Positions 55,286 through 58,891 of a stretch of DNA of 64,000 bases are shown in pieces. The translations under genes and the position numbers were made by a program. Position 1 is the first letter of the stretch; every line of letters starts with the position of its first letter. The notes under the pieces are model-generated. The model had not been told where the DNA came from. It made no database searches and saw nothing but the letters and a program-made list of their open reading frames with translations. Source of the stretch: Icerya purchasi (taxonomy: Eukaryota; Arthropoda; Insecta; Hemiptera; Monophlebidae); contig CM077115.1 in NCBI GenBank assembly GCA_039619475.1, positions 221,015,291 through 221,079,290 on the forward strand, in the 5' to 3' direction.

Positions 55286-55989
55286 GTTAACCAAACAGAA
55301 AATTACACTCATTGCATACCCTCACATACGTTATATTAAATACAATGGCGACTTACAATTAGACGCAGATTATTAGTGTAATTTGTTTTTTCTATTCAGT
55401 AGTTTTTTTGTTTATTTTTATAGTTTTATCAAATTATTTTTTAATTTTTCTGTTTTTGTTTTTTTTGTAGATTTTTTCCTAAATTTCCGATTTTTATACT
55501 ATTATAATTAAGCTAGTTTAAATGCTAATAAGATAATTTTAATGTTACTCAACTATACCAGCCTATGTTAAGCGTGGTGAGTATGTTTTATTAATACATT
55601 TTCCTTCCTTTTCTTAATTTCAGCAACCGAAATTTCAGTATACACTGTCAGTTCATTAATTATACAATTACGCTTAACTTTGCACGAAGTAGATTTATTT
55701 TATCCGAAATGAAACACAGTATTGAGGGGGGTTTCAGCGAAAAGTTTTGGTTCGAATGAGATGTAAATTAAAGAAGAAGAAGGATTAACCAATCAAAACG
55801 TTTGCCACCATCTTGAATGTTATTCGACACGGCGTTTAGGCCGCTAAATTTGTGCTTTTCTTACTTTGTCGCCTTTTCGTAAATTAGCATTTTCAGCCGG
55901 ACCTCCGGGCATCGTCCACACAATGTAAGTGTATAAAGTACCATCCGGACCAGGTTTTCCGCCAACCACTCGCATTCCAAAGCCTCGAG
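4513..55989 (-). CDS. Fife: RIM/Piccolo-family active-zone scaffold (Fife-like), 3' portion, 13 exons
   Basis: Members of this family organise vesicle docking and release sites at presynaptic active zones. Thirteen minus-strand exons (55865-55989, 53057-53169, 46713-46768, 46253-46305, 45478-45767, 40898-41061, 40652-40786, 40341-40544, 27172-27330, 23641-23740, 22173-22231, 11571-11672, 4513-4814) all have AG acceptors and GT donors with agreeing phases. Together they give an open frame of 619 residues plus the stop. The order is PDZ (about residues 1-78 of this part), linker, C2A (about 163-288), basic/serine-rich linker, C2B (about 487-608) and a short tail. PDZ then C2A then C2B is the RIM/Piccolo/Fife arrangement. 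Canonical RIM has a GLKVVGG-type PDZ and a WGDYGRMDHK-type C2B, and this gene has FGMRVVGG and LWERQKGFEHN, so I favour the insect paralogue Fife. Family assignment is strong. The paralogue name rests on remembered family differences and was not aligned. The 5' exons are not in view. Confidence 0.82.
5489..5564. repeat. (TA)n microsatellite
   Basis: About 38 nearly uninterrupted TA dinucleotides within the last intron of the Fife-like gene. Confidence 0.95.
5611..5685. repeat. TG/CA-rich hairpin
   Basis: TGTGTGTGCGTGTG (5630-5643) is the exact reverse complement of CACACGCACACACA (5654-5667), with a 10-base loop. Imperfect pairing extends outward (ATTTGCATA against TGTATGAATG-side sequence), which suggests an inverted duplication rather than two independent microsatellites. 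Confidence 0.8.
5958..5984. repeat. GC-rich hairpin
   Basis: GGCGGGGC at 5958 pairs with GCCCCGCC at 5977. A tighter nested alternative is CGGGGC-TGAA-GCCCCG at 5967-5982. It stands out in very AT-rich surroundings. The motif GGGGCTG-xx-GCCCC also occurs in the dispersed repeat copies near 2633 and 58812. Confidence 0.75.
6900..7210 (+). pseudogene. Non-LTR retrotransposon 3' end fragment
   Basis: In the frame through 7050-7145 the translation reads LQGKIEGKITRGRRRLEIAA and then LEDII and a stop. G-K-I-E-G-K-x-x-R-G-R-R-R is the C-terminal signature common in arthropod LINE ORF2 proteins. After the stop come about 50 bp and a (GATGAT)n tail at about 7195-7209, a typical 3' end of such elements. 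It is 5'-truncated and frameshifted. Confidence 0.65.
8045..8300 (-). repeat. tRNA-derived SINE, copy 1
   Basis: Read on the minus strand, the head (about 8300-8235) carries ATAGTGGTTAAGATGC, similar to a pol III A box, and CGCGGGTTCGAAACT, a good B box, at tRNA-like spacing. The body ends with ATTCCCGACGCCCTATATGG and GACTTGCTTTACTTTAC. The body is shared by diverged copies at 41170-41360, 53430-53590 and 62640-62760. It is non-coding and would depend on LINE machinery. Confidence 0.75.
10802..11131. repeat. Long inverted repeat with ~90-bp arms
   Basis: The arm at 10802-10888 (for example TTTTGCAAAATTTTAACTTT, then TTAAAATACTTAAATAAA) matches the reverse complement of 11033-11131 with few differences. 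The spacer is about 145 bp. No transposase is visible. It may be a foldback or MITE-like element. Confidence 0.75.
11571..11672 (-). CDS. Fife: Fife-like exon 12: N-terminal part of C2B
   Basis: It encodes TNIELNLSLTITKGQLAVEV, then ISARGITLADLLP. The KGQLAVEVISARGI pattern is the conserved second strand of RIM-family C2B domains. The acceptor is GAAATTTCAG and the donor is CCAG followed by GTAATT. It is phase 1 on both sides. Exon 13 completes the domain about 6.8 kb downstream. Confidence 0.85.
11930..12500. repeat. Decayed tandem repeat
   Basis: Variants of CAGTACTAAA-TTATACAG and CTCATACCA..GTACAAGGAACT recur several times (for example near 12050, 12105, 12385 and 12420). Spacing is irregular, which suggests an old, diverged tandem array. 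The exact period could not be fixed by eye. Confidence 0.5.
13060..14220. repeat. Element bounded by imperfect inverted repeats
   Basis: The left side has CCAACTGGTAACTA (13065) and CCAACTCGTAACCG (13107). The right side has the complements CGGTTACGAGTTGG (14151) and TAGTTACGAGTTGG (14204). Sequence between the paired motifs is also alignable in inverted orientation, giving arms of roughly 75-100 bp around about 1 kb. No transposase was recognised, so it may be a non-autonomous DNA transposon. Confidence 0.55.
15500..15929 (+). pseudogene. LINE 3' end (RNase H/zinc-knuckle tail type), copy 1
   Basis: One plus-strand frame reads IRLHFNHTLLPASRFRLSLV, then CDGNHIFFEC. This has the spacing of the C-terminal Cys/His motif (C-x-x-x-H-x-x-F-x-C) that closes many R1-like LINE ORF2 proteins. 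It ends in TTGACGATCCCCCCCCCCACC followed by an A tail (15911-15929). Related tails occur at 17365-17750 and 22620-23100. It is frameshifted and 5'-truncated. Confidence 0.65.
16898..17364 (+). pseudogene. pogo-like transposase, N-terminal half
   Basis: The frame contains an HTH/CENP-B-like region: VKRLFNPEQEKIFAAYIIRT, KEIRKLAYEMSIKY, then AGVDWFNGFMKRNSKLSIR and ATSLSRATGFN. These are the W-x-x-G-F-M-x-R and TSL-x-R-A-x-x-F-N motifs of pogo/Tigger transposases. A TAG stop at 17312-17314 is followed in the same frame by DIYNIDETDVTTV, which includes the first catalytic aspartate (D-E-T). Homology then stops abruptly at a LINE-like insert. The second and third catalytic acids are missing. Confidence 0.82.
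17365..17750 (+). mobile_element. LINE 3' end (same family), copy 2, inserted in the pogo element
   Basis: The translation across 17400-17560 reads FNHSLLPASLFRFSLVQSPL, then SDANHVLFKCPF, the same C-terminal Cys/His pattern as the copy at 15500-15929. It ends in an A tail (17737-17750). The 5' side is truncated against the pogo transposase. I could not define a clear target-site duplication. Confidence 0.7.
17750..17895 (+). pseudogene. PHD-like zinc-finger C-terminus of the pogo transposase
   Basis: Immediately after the LINE tail the frame reads CFVCLEPYGSSRPKEKWVQC, then IECRKWSHEECDK. A frame change leads to YICHNCLFE and a stop. The spacing C-x2-C...W-V-x-C-x2-C-x-x-W-x-H-x2-C...C-x2-C is the PHD-type finger often found at the C-terminus of pogo-like transposases. 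It belongs with the N-terminal half at 16898-17364. Confidence 0.75.
20410..21180 (-). pseudogene. LINE RNase H and C-terminal domain remnant
   Basis: Two overlapping minus-strand frames together resemble a LINE RNase H domain. One reads VVFCLEAYLELKPEPLEILL, then VTDSWQSIRALQS with the catalytic TDS aspartate. After frameshifts the other reads VFSAVNRLRTGHMFFSHDYI and CPFCSIDEYPSVSHILLRC. R-L-R-T-G-H and C-x2-C...H-I-L-x-x-C are typical of the end of Jockey/R1-type ORF2. There is no A tail or intact frame, so this is a fossil. Confidence 0.75.
22173..22231 (-). CDS. Fife: Fife-like exon 11: micro-exon before C2B
   Basis: This 59-bp exon encodes HNKKLGPYQLEPRYTAMGK with split codons at both ends. 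The acceptor is TTGTTACAG and the donor is AAAG followed by GTAAGC. It enters after phase 2 and leaves in phase 1, the only arrangement that links exon 10 to exon 12 in frame. The TAMG-K(D) end leads into the first C2B strand. Confidence 0.75.
22620..23100 (+). pseudogene. LINE RNase H/C-terminal remnant, copy 3
   Basis: Around 22670-22790 the frame resembles an RNase H segment (SSLSTHNIDLRSSVSKI). At 22825-22910 ICHLRFNYSLLHVPFSRFPS aligns with the HFNHTLLPASRFRLS segment of the copy at 15500. Stops and frameshifts are present. It extends further 5' than the other two copies. Homology is by eye only. Confidence 0.5.
23101..23170 (-). repeat. tRNA-like sequence (SINE head or tRNA pseudogene)
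   Basis: On the minus strand CTACCGTGGCGTAGTTGATT resembles a pol III A box, and CTGATTCGAATTC, about 35 bases later, resembles a B box. A complete cloverleaf with a convincing anticodon arm could not be drawn, so I do not call a functional tRNA. Confidence 0.45.
23641..23740 (-). CDS. Fife: Fife-like exon 10: acidic/charged linker
   Basis: This 100-bp exon encodes SSERKKESRESVLEVAEPTG followed by an acidic stretch ending near DESEF. The acceptor is AATAATTTAG, with a weak pyrimidine tract, and the donor is TTTAG followed by GTAAAA. It accepts phase 1 and leaves phase 2. That is incompatible with exon 12 directly but exactly compatible with exon 11, so 10 and 11 must be included together or both skipped. 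Confidence 0.7.
23741..27171 (-). other. Intron between exons 9 and 10
   Basis: An intron of about 3.4 kb. It contains the possible alternative terminal exon at 24787-24983. The rest is AT-rich with long A/T runs (25258-25275, 25674-25694), a short (GAT)n at 26097-26117 and no recognised gene. Confidence 0.7.
24787..24983 (-). CDS. Possible alternative 3' terminal exon of the Fife-like gene
   Basis: A strong acceptor (TTATTTCGTTTCAG) precedes a frame that joins exon 9 in the correct phase and stays open for about 65 codons to TAA at 24789-24787. It reads SLPGIYQFRILLATAEKFGK, then IVENLIPQSAMPCLTNG. AATAAA occurs about 50 bp past the stop. If used, the protein would lack the C2B domain. No conserved domain is recognised, and a transposon remnant is an alternative explanation. 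Only open frame, phase and splice signal support it. Confidence 0.3.
27172..27330 (-). CDS. Fife: Fife-like exon 9: linker, possible alternative donor
   Basis: It encodes IPPITYPSKGRRRSSCTPRP, then a short charged segment (DPDEILKNLKAVKGELLG) and AGNWTMRR. The acceptor is GTAATTTCAG and the donor is AGAA followed by GTGAGT. A second GT donor after 27229 (AAAG then GTGAAC) is also in phase 1 and would shorten the product by 19 residues. The GRRRSS stretch is a third basic-serine site in this linker. The exon lies alone between introns of about 13 kb and 3.4 kb. Confidence 0.75.
32569..33926 (-). mobile_element. rosa-type mariner element with intact ends
   Basis: The ends are inverted: CAGGGTGGGCCAAAAGAAAA on the left and the complement of TAGGGTGGGCCAAAAGAACA on the right. 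Similarity continues for about 46 bp and both ends are flanked by TA (32567-32568 and 33927-33928). The length is 1358 bp, as expected for a mariner-type element. It carries one broken transposase frame on the minus strand. It sits inside an older RT remnant. Confidence 0.9.
32675..33792 (-). pseudogene. mariner transposase (rosa-type, DD41D), inactivated
   Basis: The frame starts at ATG 33792 (MMSWTRKQRSFVVEYFVKNG). It has a TAA stop at 33714-33712, an HTH region (SVRRQASALKIPRTSLRRII) and a one-base frameshift at about 33325-33340. It then reads DYVFFSDEAHFDLNG (first catalytic D), TWFQQDGATPH (second D) and WPPCSPDLTPTDFYLWGYLK (third D in T-D-F). Forty-one residues separate the second and third aspartates, the spacing reported for rosa elements. 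All three catalytic residues are present, but the stop and frameshift prevent a full product. Confidence 0.88.
36151..36880 (+). pseudogene. LINE APE-type endonuclease domain
   Basis: The domain nicks target DNA for reverse transcription. The order is GTWNVRSLKQCGKLENLK, CDILGISEVRWKESG (catalytic E), GAEKGVAGVGFLLS, VYMPTSN, LILLGDWNAVVG (D and N), RYTWSS, then after a frameshift FQLDYILV and ADIDSDHIPV (final D/H). All main catalytic motifs are visible, but the last part is out of frame with the first, near 36740. Confidence 0.82.
36860..38980 (+). pseudogene. LINE reverse transcriptase and C-terminal region
   Basis: After a lysine-rich connector, the RT domain shows PRKTPGVDDIPSEIIKILGD, RLIAIPKK, YRTISLLSHIQKILTKIIYE, EDQFGFRRNRGTREAILALR, LAFVDIEKAFDNVKWD (first catalytic D), a GVRQG-LSP segment disrupted by a one-base insertion near 38098, and IRYADDIVLMADSE (catalytic YADD). 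FEYLGSLITKDG and ETWTLLKKDKYKLEAFEMWC follow. Frame changes occur near 37690, 38098 and 38575, with a stop at about 38757. Confidence 0.85.
40341..40544 (-). CDS. Fife: Fife-like exon 8: serine/arginine linker with repeated RRxS motifs
   Basis: This 204-bp linker exon encodes an acidic start (EEKEGDAEG), then AGSRRGSSQSEQ and PGSRRSSFQSGQ. These are two related copies of a GSRR-x-S motif about 30 residues apart. Such sites fit basophilic-kinase consensus sequences, which is family knowledge plus inference and untested here. The acceptor is TTTTCAG and the donor is AAAG followed by GTAACA. The exon is phase 1 in and out, so it could be skipped without breaking the frame. It is 107 bp from exon 7. 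Confidence 0.8.
40652..40786 (-). CDS. Fife: Fife-like exon 7: end of C2A domain
   Basis: It encodes EVVITDIDMAIDQPVWYRID, the last C2 strands with the typical W-Y-x-L/I ending, followed by a serine-rich tail (FPESPTPSMEGLSSQRSLS). The acceptor is AACTTTAAAG and the donor is TCAG followed by GTAATC. It starts with two bases completing glycine and ends in phase 1. The tail has several serine/threonine-proline dipeptides. Confidence 0.82.
40898..41061 (-). CDS. Fife: Fife-like exon 6: core of C2A domain
   Basis: The exon continues C2A with HKGKAAYSEIAEPNQNPIWN and then LEKAVEITVWDQRPDGEQVF ending in LG. The P-x-W-N and ITVWD motifs are C2 hallmarks. The acceptor is TCTCGTTAG and the donor is TAG followed by GTAATA. 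Its first base completes a methionine codon with exon 5. It ends in phase 1 and is only 111 bp from exon 7. Loop 3 keeps some acidic residues, but loop 1 lacks the usual SDPY aspartate, so calcium binding is doubtful. Confidence 0.85.
41170..41360 (-). repeat. SINE remnant, copy 2
   Basis: It shares the body of the 8045-8300 SINE. Forward-strand landmarks occur in the same order: a GGGACT segment, ACAACGTACTAAGCGTC, then CATTTCTCTGGCACCCAGTT followed by GTTACAGGTTCGGTAAAC. The pol III promoter head is missing. It is strongly diverged. Confidence 0.5.
43594..43669. repeat. (TA)n microsatellite next to the Tc1-like element
   Basis: About 37 TA units with a few ACA interruptions, immediately left of the Tc1-like terminal repeat. 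Confidence 0.95.
43679..45376 (-). mobile_element. Tc1-like element with long inverted terminal repeats
   Basis: The left end CAGTGATCAACGTTAATATT, then CGGACACACGTAAA, is matched in inverted orientation at 45376 (CAGCTATCAACATTAATATT). Similarity runs inward about 130 bp, to the segment containing ACGACGAAATATGTTT. TA dinucleotides flank both ends (43677-43678 and 45377-45378). The length is 1698 bp. Inside is a heavily mutated Tc1 transposase on the minus strand. It lies in the Fife-like intron, 102 bp from the donor of exon 5. Confidence 0.88.
43960..44996 (-). pseudogene. Tc1-type transposase remnant
   Basis: It starts at ATG 44996 (MSQKGKNTNLEV then a stop). An HTH part follows (AKGKPYREITKLLNVKKSTV), then FIPRKGRPRKF, the GRPR-type motif of Tc1 proteins. 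The catalytic core region reads IFTDETKLNVLDSDE (first D) and VTVKHGGGSVMVWECCAASG, a Tc1 hallmark. Further fragments continue to about 43960 (LMPRRMSAIIEQEG). Multiple stops interrupt it and the middle is degraded. Confidence 0.85.
45478..45767 (-). CDS. Fife: Fife-like exon 5: Asn/Ser-rich linker and start of C2A
   Basis: The first 45 or so residues are a low-complexity alanine/asparagine/serine linker. The first C2A strands follow: RIQLQLWSREKNTILVVSIL, then AADNLPQ and AYVRVRLLP. This is the expected C2 pattern of two strands, a first loop and YV-x-V-x-LLP. The acceptor is ATATTTACAG and the donor is TAT followed by GTATGT. It begins in phase 0 and ends in phase 2. A Tc1-like element ends 102 bp downstream of the donor, inside the next intron. 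Confidence 0.85.
45768..46712 (-). other. Introns between exons 3, 4 and 5
   Basis: Two short introns (46306-46712 and 45768-46252) on either side of exon 4 at 46253-46305. They contain only AT-rich sequence with A/T runs (45803-45822, 45973-45993, 46646-46665). Confidence 0.7.
46253..46305 (-). CDS. Fife: Fife-like exon 4: linker with SPTRRKLPKTP motif
   Basis: This 53-bp exon encodes PLEHSVSPTRRKLPKTP after the split codon. The SPTRRKLP-type proline/basic motif resembles short linkers seen in RIM-family proteins. The acceptor is AATTTTCAG and the donor is ACCG followed by GTATGT. It enters after phase 1 and leaves in phase 0, fitting both neighbours. No enzymatic or membrane feature is visible. 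Confidence 0.78.
46713..46768 (-). CDS. Fife: Fife-like exon 3: linker micro-exon
   Basis: This 56-bp exon encodes KSNDGKDDAVRRKAPEII with one split codon at each end. The acceptor is TCGTTCTAG and the donor is ATCG followed by GTAAGT. It has no domain; it is a charged linker between PDZ and C2A. Support comes from both splice sites and exact phase agreement (phase 2 in, phase 1 out) with its neighbours. Confidence 0.75.
47738..49174 (-). mobile_element. 5'-truncated Jockey-like LINE inserted in the foldback element
   Basis: The minus-strand insertion is bounded by ACATT at both junctions (47733-47737 and 49176-49180), a likely target-site duplication. The 3' end is a (GAA)n-type tail, seen as CTTCTTCTT at 47738. 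It contains only the C-terminal two-thirds of an RT. The 5' truncation is typical of incomplete target-primed reverse transcription. Confidence 0.82.
47760..49140 (-). pseudogene. Jockey-like reverse transcriptase, C-terminal portion
   Basis: It begins in the RT palm (EFIDLSSAYDTVWRHGLLHK) and continues with a frame change to NNGLPQGSVLTPLLFNSYIS. The expected YADD motif is not intact. Next come LADYFSRWRLKLNAAKTATK, then YLAVTLDRTLTCKKHVE, the RRIRPAPVWLNSAHTK region and a closing WVLLNRIRTGHGRCGDMKSK with a Cys-rich tail (NPSCDCGH). The order is that of Jockey-clade ORF2. Frame breaks occur near 48940 and 48120. Confidence 0.85.
49618..50065 (+). pseudogene. Gag-like N-terminal fragment with asparagine tract
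   Basis: From ATG 49618 the frame reads MSLSSEGAARRSPPKIQKP, then after a one-base shift VSLNLMEVDAVGKRKPSGPL, LPSKDLRLTQPDLPNL and an Asn/Lys tract. A further shift continues to NKVTEACNYTEKENDG and a stop. It is preceded by a poly-T run. This could be the ORF1 start of a LINE or a captured host fragment. I do not recognise the family. Confidence 0.45.
49873..49960. repeat. (AAT)n-rich microsatellite
   Basis: Interrupted AAT/AAA triplets encode the asparagine/lysine tract in one plus-strand frame. The interruptions suggest age. Confidence 0.9.
50775..50945 (+). pseudogene. Penelope-like GIY-YIG endonuclease, C-terminal fragment
   Basis: The frame reads ALAEHRASTGHMIDFDKSSI, then LAREGHFGKRLVKEAIELEK and NFNREDGLHI before a TAG stop at 50943-50945. 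ALAEH-x-x-x-x-GH-x-IDF, R-x-x-x-E-A-I-E-x-x-K and FNR-E/D-DG are the closing motifs of Penelope-type nuclease domains. The catalytic glutamate sits in EAIE. The GIY-YIG core itself is not present upstream. Confidence 0.8.
51860..51900 (+). ncRNA. Hammerhead-ribozyme-like motif of a Penelope-like element
   Basis: CTGATGA (51860-51866) is followed by the stem GTCAG-TATAAG-CTGAC (51869-51884), then GAAA (51886-51889) and a small stem ACG-TTAAG-CGT (51889-51899), with T at 51900 as the possible cleavage-site base. This is the hammerhead core order. Stem I could not be paired convincingly with the flanks, and stem II has a bulged G and a U-G pair at its base, so activity is uncertain. Confidence 0.55.
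52420..52780 (-). pseudogene. Jockey-like LINE fragment
   Basis: A minus-strand frame reads VKIQQ-type sequence (EVIKIQQLQSKILGRIVDAP), then YFVSNSTLHNNLHIRHVQEY. It matches the Q-x-x-Q-S-K-x-L-R-x-I-x-x-A-P-x-x-V-x-N-x-x-L-H-x-D-L segment near the C-terminus of Jockey-clade ORF2. PIWGSTV just upstream fits the preceding W-G motif. Stops follow on both sides. Confidence 0.72.
53057..53169 (-). CDS. Fife: Fife-like exon 2: C-terminal half of PDZ domain
   Basis: The translation begins IIELCGIPLMNLSFDEVSHI and continues with the conserved PDZ stretch MDRTGDVIDMVVE, covering the second helix and last strand. The exon joins exon 1 in phase 0, giving the usual GDK-II-E-CG junction. The acceptor is TCGCTTACAG and the donor is AC followed by GTAAGA. 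It ends in phase 2, which matches the single base at the start of exon 3. A SINE copy lies about 250 bp upstream in the preceding intron. Confidence 0.85.
53170..55864 (-). other. Intron between exons 1 and 2
   Basis: An intron of about 2.7 kb with a SINE copy (53430-53590) and a short (TA)n (55254-55285). No other recognised feature. Confidence 0.7.
53430..53590 (+). repeat. SINE body, copy 3
   Basis: On the plus strand the order GGAACTGATTCTCCTACTCT, then CATTATGAAAAGCTTAATTC, CCCCGACGCG and GGGACTTATACTTCACTTTA parallels the 3' body of the 8045-8300 SINE. A poly-T run precedes it. The tRNA-like head is not recognisable. Confidence 0.55.
55865..55989 (-). CDS. Fife: Fife-like exon 1 in window: N-terminal half of PDZ domain
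   Basis: The exon reads RGFGMRVVGGKPGPDGTLYT, then continues through YIVWTMPGGPAE to RKGDK. It contains the PDZ ligand-binding loop (GFGM) and the conserved VVGGK and PGGPAE segments. The acceptor is TTATAG and the donor is AAA followed by GTAAGA. It opens with two bases completing a codon from an unseen upstream exon, so that exon must end in phase 1. It ends in phase 0. This is the most 5' exon I can recognise. Confidence 0.85.
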
Positions 55990-56699
55990 CTATAAACGAA
56001 TACATTTTTAAATATATTTTTAAATACTACATTAAGTTAAAGTAAAAAATAATTTATTATATGAAAATGCGAGCTAGTTGCCTAATTTCGATAGAACCAC
56101 AATCGTTGTGCACGTTTTTTTTTCCAGTACTCGCCTTAACGTTTAATGAAATTTACTGGAAAATATAATATTTACTTTAATTGAATTTTTTTTGTGCGAA
56201 ATGATGCGCGATGCGGAATGATAAGTGTGTAGATTTATTGAGAAAAGTCTTAGGTGAAAATTCAATCTGAACAAATAACTCTTTATCTAAATTAGTGATT
56301 CGTTTCGAGCCATCCATTATTTCGAAAAAATAATTATTAAAACGAACAGAACACCGAAGTACGCTAACTTTTTGATTAGTAATTCAAATTCTCTTAATTT
56401 AGTCTTATTTTTACCTAATATTTGCTTAATTCCGGACCAGTACTTTTCACTATCATGCCAATTTCTTCGTAAAGGAACTTTGAATAGTATTAGTTTCTTT
56501 TTTTTTTTTTTCTAACTTGTTGTTAAACTAATTCAGATGCTTTGCTTTAAAGTTAGTCGGCAGTGTTTTATTGTTAGAAAAACGTTTAGTCATTTGGTGT
56601 AATAAATTTTTCTCTCCCGTTAACAAAATTATTTCATCCAGTCTGTATTTGTTGCTCATATTTTACCTCTAAACATTCGAAGTGATTTTCAATTTGTAA

Positions 56700-56786
56700 C
56701 AGCAATATAACAAACGTTACATAAAATTAGGACATTTTATGGAACATTTTTTGGGACATTTTTTAGGACATTTTTTCTAATGAGGG
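56700..56786 (+). repeat. Dispersed repeat, partial copy 2
   Basis: ATATAACAAACGTTACATAA, then several GGACATTTTTT units and CTAATGAGGG, match the end of the copy at 2770-3020. It abuts the poly-T (A tail on the minus strand) of the R1-like LINE. Confidence 0.65.
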
Positions 56787-58517
56787 TTTTTTTTTTTTTT
56801 TTTTTTAAATAAACCGTATATTAAGAAAATAAGTGTATAAAGGTGCGGAGGACTGTGTGTGAATTGTAACTATGAACTCAAACTAACAGTCTAGGATTAA
56901 TGAAAGGATGAGAACGAAAAAAAAAAAAAAAAAAAAAGAGTTGTGTGTGAGAGGTCCTTTGCAAAAGTGTACTTATAGATAAATTGTGGGTATTAGTCAG
57001 GATGATAAAGAACATAGTCCCAACTATTACCAAGAAAATTAAAGTATTTAATTGCTATATAACATTCTTAGTTAAATTAACTGTAATAATAAGAAAGGTA
57101 AAATACAGTAGCCGTAATGTACGAAAATAAAAGTTGTTGGGATAACGTTTGATTTAGTGCATACGTGAGAATTGTAATTCTATAACTATAATAAGCTACT
57201 AATATTTAATCAAAAAGAAATTAACGACTTGAATGAAACAAAACTTAATGGCTATCACTGAATTACAATTTATAAATAAATAGATTTATAAATAAATACA
57301 TTTATAAATAAATAAATAAAATAAAATTACATTAAGTTAAATTAAGTTAGGATGAGCTGTGAAGAGAAAGCAGATAATCCTGAATAATAGGATTTCGTAA
57401 ATGTTTGGATTTAACAGAAATGATTTAATTACTCAGTTGAAACTTACGCCTCAAAGCCGCCTCAGCAAACTTAAGTAAGGGGTAGTGATTTGTTCTATTA
57501 ATGGGGGAGGGGTTAGTTTTTATAATATTGAACTTGGAACGTAAGTAACTAAACATGGGGCAATCAAAGAGAAAATGATCAACGTCATCAATAATATTAA
57601 GAGAACAGCAGGTACAGCCTGGGCTGCTGACAAGTCGGAACCTGTACTGGTAGGCACCAAACTTCCCATGCCCAGAAAGTACCTGAGCGCTATAGAAATT
57701 GATATTAATTTTACTCATCCTTAGTCTGTCTGAAATACTAGGGAGAAAATAATAGGTTTTCCTTCCAGTATGATCAGCAATCCATCTCCTCTGCGATTCA
57801 GCAATTAGAGTCTGTAGAACTTGCTTTTTAAGTAATATAGAGGAGTTGTAATTAACAGTTTCAACCAAATTATTATTTATTAGCTTCAGAGATGTGAGCA
57901 ATTTAACATCCTTGCGAATCCGATACTCGCTTGTGATAGCCCTGCCTGTAATGTATAAATCCATAGGAAATATACCAGTGATAACACAAGCTGCGGATGT
58001 AGATGTAGTTCTATAAAGAGATGCAATGTTGAGGAGAAACCTTCTCTGATGGCTATTGATATTTTTCAACACCTTATGATTAACGTAATTAGCAGCTCCA
58101 TAGCCAAATAGGGATTGAATTAAACCCTTGTATAAAATGATTCGTTCAGAGTAACGTAAACCCCAACAGTTATGTTGCAGTCGACTGATACTGCTAAACA
58201 GAGAATCGCATTTGGTTTTGATATATTTAAGGTGGGGCAGAAAAGTAAGTTTACTATCTATGAGAATTCCAAGGTATTTAAATAAATTTGTGTGTTGCAA
58301 GCCCTGATCAGAGAGAAGTTTTAGGTCGTGAATTTTCTCTATTACTTCTTTGCTGCCAAACACAGAGTATGGACATTTGGAAACAGAGAAGAATAGTCCT
58401 AGGCAGTTGACTGTTTCATTTAAGTATTCTATAATTAAAGACATTTGCTTATAATCAAAGTGGTTAGTGACCTCAAACACAAGGCAGAGGTCATCAGCAT
58501 ATACTATTAATTACAAC
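56787..58517 (-). mobile_element. 5'-truncated R1-like LINE
   Basis: This minus-strand insertion has its A tail at 56787-56806 (poly-T on the plus strand). It contains the end of the RT from YADD through the C-terminal Cys/His motif. The 5' end stops abruptly at about 58517 within the RT. It is flanked on both sides by the same dispersed repeat in opposite orientations. Confidence 0.8.
57425..58502 (-). pseudogene. R1-like LINE ORF2, RT C-terminus and tail
   Basis: The open frame begins VYADDLCLVFEVTNHFDYKQ with the intact catalytic YADD box. It continues with FKYLGILIDSKLTFLPHLKY, RIILYKGLIQSLFGYGAANY, INSHQRRFLLNIASLYRTTS, then AESQRRWIADHTGRKTYYFL and SAQVLSGHGKFGAYQYRFRL. The closing C-x-C-C...D-H-F-L-F-D-C-P motif follows. 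It is uninterrupted for about 355 codons, so it is younger than most LINE pieces here, but the endonuclease and most of the RT are missing. Confidence 0.85.
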
Positions 58518-58843
58518 GTAATTCTTAGGCTACCCCCATTAGAAAAAATGCCCCAATTTTATGTAACGTTTGTTATATTTTATAAGATGATTTTTGTGAT
58601 TGTTATTTAAAAAATGTCACAATGTTATGTAACGAAAAAATGTCATAATTTTATATAATGAAAGTTAAATTTTAGGATAGGATTTTTGTGGATTTTTGTG
58701 ATTGTGTTACTTTTTTGTGTTGATGTTAATAAGAATTGCACTGTAAATTTTAATTATTTTATATAAAGTATAGAGGAGAAAGAGACAGAAATGAAAGCAA
58801 GAGGGGTCAAGGGGTACAGCCCCTTGCGAGGTCAAAATGGTCG

Positions 58844-58870
<27 letters not shown>
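58518..58870 (-). repeat. Dispersed repeat, copy 3
   Basis: This is the reverse-orientation counterpart of the 2590-3045 copy. It starts ATTCTTAGGCTACCCCCATT, contains ATAACAAACGTTACATAAAA on the minus strand and the hairpin AAGGGGTACAGCCCCTT, and ends at CGAGTTTATATATA beside a (TA)n tract. It lacks the 40-bp array, having only a few scattered AAAAAATGTC units. Confidence 0.7.
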
Positions 58871-58891
<21 letters not shown>

